The notes under the pieces are model-generated. The model had not been told where the DNA came from. It worked only from the letters and a program-made list of their open reading frames with translations, and made no database searches. A stretch of 19,604 nucleotides of DNA, taken from the NCBI GenBank assembly GCA_002351705.1, contig DEHC01000040.1, positions 1 to 19,604 on the forward strand, given 5' to 3'. This stretch comes from Gammaproteobacteria bacterium UBA2810. GTDB lineage: Bacteria > Pseudomonadota > Gammaproteobacteria > Enterobacterales > Succinivibrionaceae. The translations under genes and the position numbers were made by a program. Below, piece after piece: positions 15,897-19,604 of the stretch. Every line of letters starts with the position of its first letter. Position 1 is the first letter of the stretch.

Positions 15897-18800
15897 GATT
15901 TCCCCTCCTCTTCCCTGAGCTCAGCGAGCCTCTCCCTTATGAACGAAATCATTTCCATGGCTGCGGAGCCGTCCTCCTTCATGAGCCCCGGAACGTAGAA
16001 TACCCCGAGGCCCCTTTCCGGATAGGCCTCGATGCGGCTCCCGACCTTCTCCTCAGGCAGGATGATGCCGATGATGAATACGGCACGTGCCCTGAGCCTG
16101 CGGGCCTTCCGCAGGATTTTCTTCCGGTTTTTCTCTGTCACCTGCCAGCGGGTTTCCGAGCCTGCGGATCCGCAGTATCTGTAATACTTCCAGTCTATGT
16201 AGACATCCGGGAAGCCCCGGACCATTGCGTCCATCAGCTCGAACCTGTCGTCGCCGATGGCGTCAGTCTCTATCCCGAAATCCCGGAGTATGAACCTGCC
16301 TGCCTCCTCACCGAGCGCCCCGAGGTAGATTTCCTGGAAGGCAAGCGGATTGAGCATGTACTCGCCCTCCTCCCATTGAGCTGCGTAGGAGATGCCGCTG
16401 TACGGCCCGCTCTCCTGCGGCAGGGCGAAGAACTCCCTCATCCCTTTGTACCTTAGGAGCGTGCTGAGGCGAGCCGCCCCGGCGCTCACCTCATGGATCT
16501 TCCTCGGGCTCAGCGTGTCATCCGGCTCTTTCTTAAGGCGCTCCTTAATGCCGTTCCTGCCGTTGAAGCTGATGCGGACCTTCCCGAATTCGTCTGCCTC
16601 ACAGTACCAGTAGCGCTTTGTCCCATGAGGCGCTTTTATGTAAAACCGGCGGAGGTCCGGGAACCTGCCGTACCCGTCCGCTTTTGTCTGCGGCGCGGCA
16701 AGGCTGCAGATGCGGCAGGACTTCCATTCTTCAGTCTTTTCGTGCCAGCTGTCCGTGCCTGATCTGAGATTGATGGAAGCCAGAAGCTCCCTGAAATGCA
16801 CCGCAGAGCTCAGAGTGTCCAGCTCCGCCTCCTTCTCGATCTCAGTGTGCTCCGCGGGGAGCGCTTCCTGCTCCTCCGCGAGCCCGCAGATGGCCCTCAT
16901 CTCCGGGCTCAGGTACGGGAACTTCGTGCGGAGGTATCCGGTGTCGAGAATAGAGAGCAGCTTCTCGTCGATGTACATCTGCACGATAACCGGACGCATT
17001 GAGGTGCGGTTGATGCGCCCTGTGGCCTGGATTATGAGTGAGGTTGCCGCAAGCCCGGGCTCGACGGTCAGTGAAAGCGGGTTTTCGAAGTGCCTGCCTG
17101 TTATCCTACTCTGCCCGGCGGAGGTGAAGCCGGCGCTTACCAGCTCATCGCGGCTCCGCGGGGAAAGTATGCCTTTATCGGCGCTCTCCTCAGCCTGCAT
17201 GATGTTCGCCAGCTGGTCCCTGATGGAAAACCTGGGCTCATTGAGGTTTGAGACGAGGTGGGTGGTTTCGAGAAGCGCGATCTCGTCGATGTCCTTGAGA
17301 GAAGTGCTTCGCGCTCCGGGAAGCTCAGCAAGGAAGCTTTCCGGATCCTCCGCAATACGGCCGCTGATTTTGTGCTGGAGGTTCACGCCTTCCGCCACGC
17401 TGGCGTAGGAGGACATGATGAATTTGCGGCTGCCTGACTCAAGCTCCTTCCTGAGCTGTGCCTCTGCTCTGTCGTACTGCCTGCCTCCTCCGCCGAGGAT
17501 GGAGAGGCTTATGCTGTCTGTCTTATCGTCCCATCCTTTCACCGCGGCGGCGGAGTAGGCGTTTGCAATATTTATGAGTTCCCTGATGCACTTCATGTCC
17601 ATTAAAGGATTTCCATCAGCGGGGAGCGGCCTCTGGAGCAGAAGGCATGACTGGTGATCCCGGTTTGCGGCAAAGGACACCATGGTCCTGAAGATATTGA
17701 AATACCTGGTGCAGAAATATTCCACGGAGTGCTCGTCAGCCGCATCCGGATACACACTTCGCACCGGCCTCTCAATCATGGCGAAAACCTTTCTGGCAAG
17801 CATCGTGCCGAAGCCATCCCAGTCTTCCTCACTGGTGCTCTCGGGCCTTTTGAGGAGTTTTAGGAGCTCTCCACTGAGCTCAGGCAGGCCGCAGCTGTTC
17901 TTGAGCTTCGTGATGCTCACCCTGATGCTGCCATCATCATACTTTGTGCGCCTCGCGCTCACCCAGGCCCGGACTTTGCCGGCCGCCTCATCGTCATCTT
18001 CGGGAATGCTGCGGAAGCGCACTTCATGTCCTGAGCTGTCCGGCAGATCCTTATGCGGAAGGTTCTCTTTGACATAGTCAAGGCAGAAGTTCCCGGTCAC
18101 GGTCGGGCAGTCAGCCGTGGCTGACATGCCGATTACGAGGGCGGAGCGGCAGAGGGTGAGCAGGATCTCCTCCGGCGTGTCGGCAACCCTCACCATCATG
18201 AGGCTGGTGTTCTCGTCATGCATCGTGCTGTTCTCAAGGGAGAACCACTTGAACCCGCTGCTGAAGTACGGGTGCTCACGCCTCAGAGTTCGGCTCCGGT
18301 CCGTGAGGCTGCTCCGGCGGTCAAGGCCGTACATCCTGAGGAGAGTGTTTATCTTTTCCTTGAGCCCCGGGAGAAGGGAAATAATGGAGCTTATCGTCTC
18401 ACGGTACGAGAGCCTGCCGTCAGCCCGGACCGCCGCCTGCTCACCGTCATCTGACACCGGATGCGTCGTCTTTCCTGCAGCCTGCAGCGCCTCTTTCTCG
18501 GCCCTGCTGCGCTCCTGCATCCTGTAAAAGGCATAGAACTGGAAGAACCTGAGGCTCTTCCCGATGAAGCGGTCGAGCTCTTCGAGCATGACTTTGAGCA
18601 TGACATCGCCCGGCTTCAGGTCCTTCCTCCTGCCGCAGCGGATCTGCATCCGGTTGCCCTTTCTGTCATAGCGCGCGAAAAGCTGCTGCCGGCTTTCGCT
18701 CCCGTTGATGACGGTATGCCAGTCGCCGCAGTAGAAGAGGAAAAAGGTCCGGGGCTGGTATCCTTCGTGTTCAGGATCCACGGCGGCATCATCATCGTAC

Positions 18801-19604
18801 TTGTAAGGCGCGTCAGTGCGGAATGCAGCCCTGATTTTCTCCGCCTCGCCGAGAAGCTCCTTCCTCTCAGTCCATAACCAGTGCCTTGTCATTTTAAGAT
18901 CACTGGGATAGCGCCTCTCCATGTCCAGAAGCGCGCGGGATACATAATCGAAAAGATCGAGGATGTTGGTCTTCACCGGAATGTACTGCCCGGGATCATA
19001 GTCAGCCTGCGGGTCGAACGTGCTGTTTATGATGCACTTCTTCATGTCCTGCTTGACTGAGTCGAACTCGTCCAGGAAGACTACCTTGTTCGCGAGCCAG
19101 TCCGGCGAGAGGTACGGCCCTGATCCCGTGATGATGCGGCGTCCCTCGAGGAGCTTCATTGACGACATCAGAAGTATGCGGTACCGGTCATCACGGACCT
19201 GCGGGTAAATCTCCTCTATCCAGCGGGTATTGTCATCGCTGTCTCCGGAGTGGGCTATGAGAGTCTCCCGGATGCTCTTCTTTTCAGTCTCTTTTTCAGT
19301 TTCTGAAGCTGCGGCATCCTTTTCCGCGATTCTCTGCAGGAGCCCGTAAATGTCCTTGCGGAAATTCCTTTCGCTTATTTCAAATTCCCTTTGCTTGTAT
19401 TTGCTCAGCTCGTCATTCTGATCCGGATGCCTGACGAACTGCTCCGCAAGATTCATGAGCCTTTTGAGGTTGCCGTTACGGTCAAGGAAGCCCTGATGGT
19501 GCAGCGGTATATGCCCGAAAACATCGTTTGTGAACGCATCCGCAATGCAGTCCCGGTTGCTTTTTACAAGGAGCACATTCCTGTCATAGTCAAGACCGAG
19601 CTCA
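15893..19604 (-). CDS. SF2 helicase fused to PD-(D/E)xK-like nuclease (5' end outside window)
   Basis: The frame is open to the window edge, so the N-terminus with the Walker A motif is missing. An internal GTG at 19576 is a poor start; numbering here counts from it. The visible part opens with a motif Ia-like VLLVKSN. Then come motif II VVFLDEFD (165-172), motif III VIGMSATA (481-488), motif V SYASVAEGVNL (723-733) and motif VI QATGRINR (850-857). About 310 residues separate motifs II and III, as in the arch of XPD/DinG helicases, but no Fe-S cysteine cluster is seen. A CRIC/WYC cysteine set lies at 954-992. The C-terminus has LGALGEEAGRF (~1086-1095), LMD (1114-1116) and GFPDVYIDWK (1121-1130), a restriction-endonuclease-like E...D...DxK pattern. 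It is predicted to unwind and cut nucleic acid, probably in defence, with the 821-residue partner. Confidence 0.85.
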   Translation of the reverse strand, partial: ELGLDYDRNVLLVKSNRDCIADAFTNDVFGHIPLHHQGFLDRNGNLKRLMNLAEQFVRHPDQNDELSKYKQREFEISERNFRKDIYGLLQRIAEKDAAASETEKETEKKSIRETLIAHSGDSDDNTRWIEEIYPQVRDDRYRILLMSSMKLLEGRRIITGSGPYLSPDWLANKVVFLDEFDSVKQDMKKCIINSTFDPQADYDPGQYIPVKTNILDLFDYVSRALLDMERRYPSDLKMTRHWLWTERKELLGEAEKIRAAFRTDAPYKYDDDAAVDPEHEGYQPRTFFLFYCGDWHTVINGSESRQQLFARYDRKGNRMQIRCGRRKDLKPGDVMLKVMLEELDRFIGKSLRFFQFYAFYRMQERSRAEKEALQAAGKTTHPVSDDGEQAAVRADGRLSYRETISSIISLLPGLKEKINTLLRMYGLDRRSSLTDRSRTLRREHPYFSSGFKWFSLENSTMHDENTSLMMVRVADTPEEILLTLCRSALVIGMSATADCPTVTGNFCLDYVKENLPHKDLPDSSGHEVRFRSIPEDDDEAAGKVRAWVSARRTKYDDGSIRVSITKLKNSCGLPELSGELLKLLKRPESTSEEDWDGFGTMLARKVFAMIERPVRSVYPDAADEHSVEYFCTRYFNIFRTMVSFAANRDHQSCLLLQRPLPADGNPLMDMKCIRELINIANAYSAAAVKGWDDKTDSISLSILGGGGRQYDRAEAQLRKELESGSRKFIMSSYASVAEGVNLQHKISGRIAEDPESFLAELPGARSTSLKDIDEIALLETTHLVSNLNEPRFSIRDQLANIMQAEESADKGILSPRSRDELVSAGFTSAGQSRITGRHFENPLSLTVEPGLAATSLIIQATGRINRTSMRPVIVQMYIDEKLLSILDTGYLRTKFPYLSPEMRAICGLAEEQEALPAEHTEIEKEAELDTLSSAVHFRELLASINLRSGTDSWHEKTEEWKSCRICSLAAPQTKADGYGRFPDLRRFYIKAPHGTKRYWYCEADEFGKVRISFNGRNGIKERLKKEPDDTLSPRKIHEVSAGAARLSTLLRYKGMREFFALPQESGPYSGISYAAQWEEGEYMLNPLAFQEIYLGALGEEAGRFILRDFGIETDAIGDDRFELMDAMVRGFPDVYIDWKYYRYCGSAGSETRWQVTEKNRKKILRKARRLRARAVFIIGIILPEEKVGSRIEAYPERGLGVFYVPGLMKEDGSAAMEMISFIRERLAELREEEGKS

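Noticed and set aside
15893..19604. Cas3 as identity of the helicase-nuclease
   Set aside because: No HD-nuclease motif is visible, the nuclease pattern is at the C-terminus and of PD-(D/E)xK type, and no cas genes or CRISPR repeats are present.

Overview
The window looks like chromosomal DNA from a GC-rich Gram-negative bacterium, most likely a gammaproteobacterium. It has an LPS heptose epimerase very close to E. coli HldD, a periplasmic maltose-binding protein close to E. coli MalE, and part of an F/H-type conjugation apparatus. A host-associated Aeromonadales/Succinivibrionaceae-type genome is my guess; the sequence does not prove it. I see no tRNA, rRNA or CRISPR array.

Layout. 1-888: gene-poor leader with a long hairpin at 91-134. 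889-2079 (+): orphan malE with its own terminator. 2285-3247 (+): hldD. 3299-7969 (-): a tightly overlapping four-gene conjugation block, transcribed as S26-type peptidase, TrbC-TraW fusion, TraU, TraN, and closed by a T-tract hairpin terminator. The rest of a type IV secretion system is not in the window. 7970-8603: gene-free, containing a 336-bp element with perfect 14-bp terminal inverted repeats (8245-8580) flanked by a 3-bp direct repeat. 8604-11365 (+): two tandem cytoplasmic Sel1-repeat proteins. 11402-12256 (-): a Cys-rich exported protein of unknown function. 12478-13374 (+): PfkB-family sugar kinase. 13431-19604 (-): a two-gene, translationally coupled operon, cut by the window edge. 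It encodes a very large SF2 helicase fused to a C-terminal PD-(D/E)xK-like nuclease, followed by an 821-residue protein.

The last operon is the most interesting part. The helicase has a DinG/XPD-like layout, with a long insert between motifs II and III and an EGVNL-type motif V, and it carries a nuclease domain. The C-terminal third of its partner can be aligned by eye with the end of an Argonaute/PIWI domain: an N-P-x-x-P-G-x-x-x-V-D stretch, then a YFLGS strand, then an LPFPxxY motif near the C-terminus. A PIWI-like protein, a DinG-like helicase and a restriction-type nuclease together recall the published pPIWI-RE module, a predicted anti-plasmid/anti-phage system. I therefore propose that this is a divergent, two-protein PIWI-like defence module. 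That assignment is inference from motifs and needs profile or structure searches.

The conjugation block and the putative defence operon flank the Sel1 genes and the repeat-bounded element, so 3.3-19.6 kb reads as an accessory region set among housekeeping genes (malE, hldD, sugar kinase).
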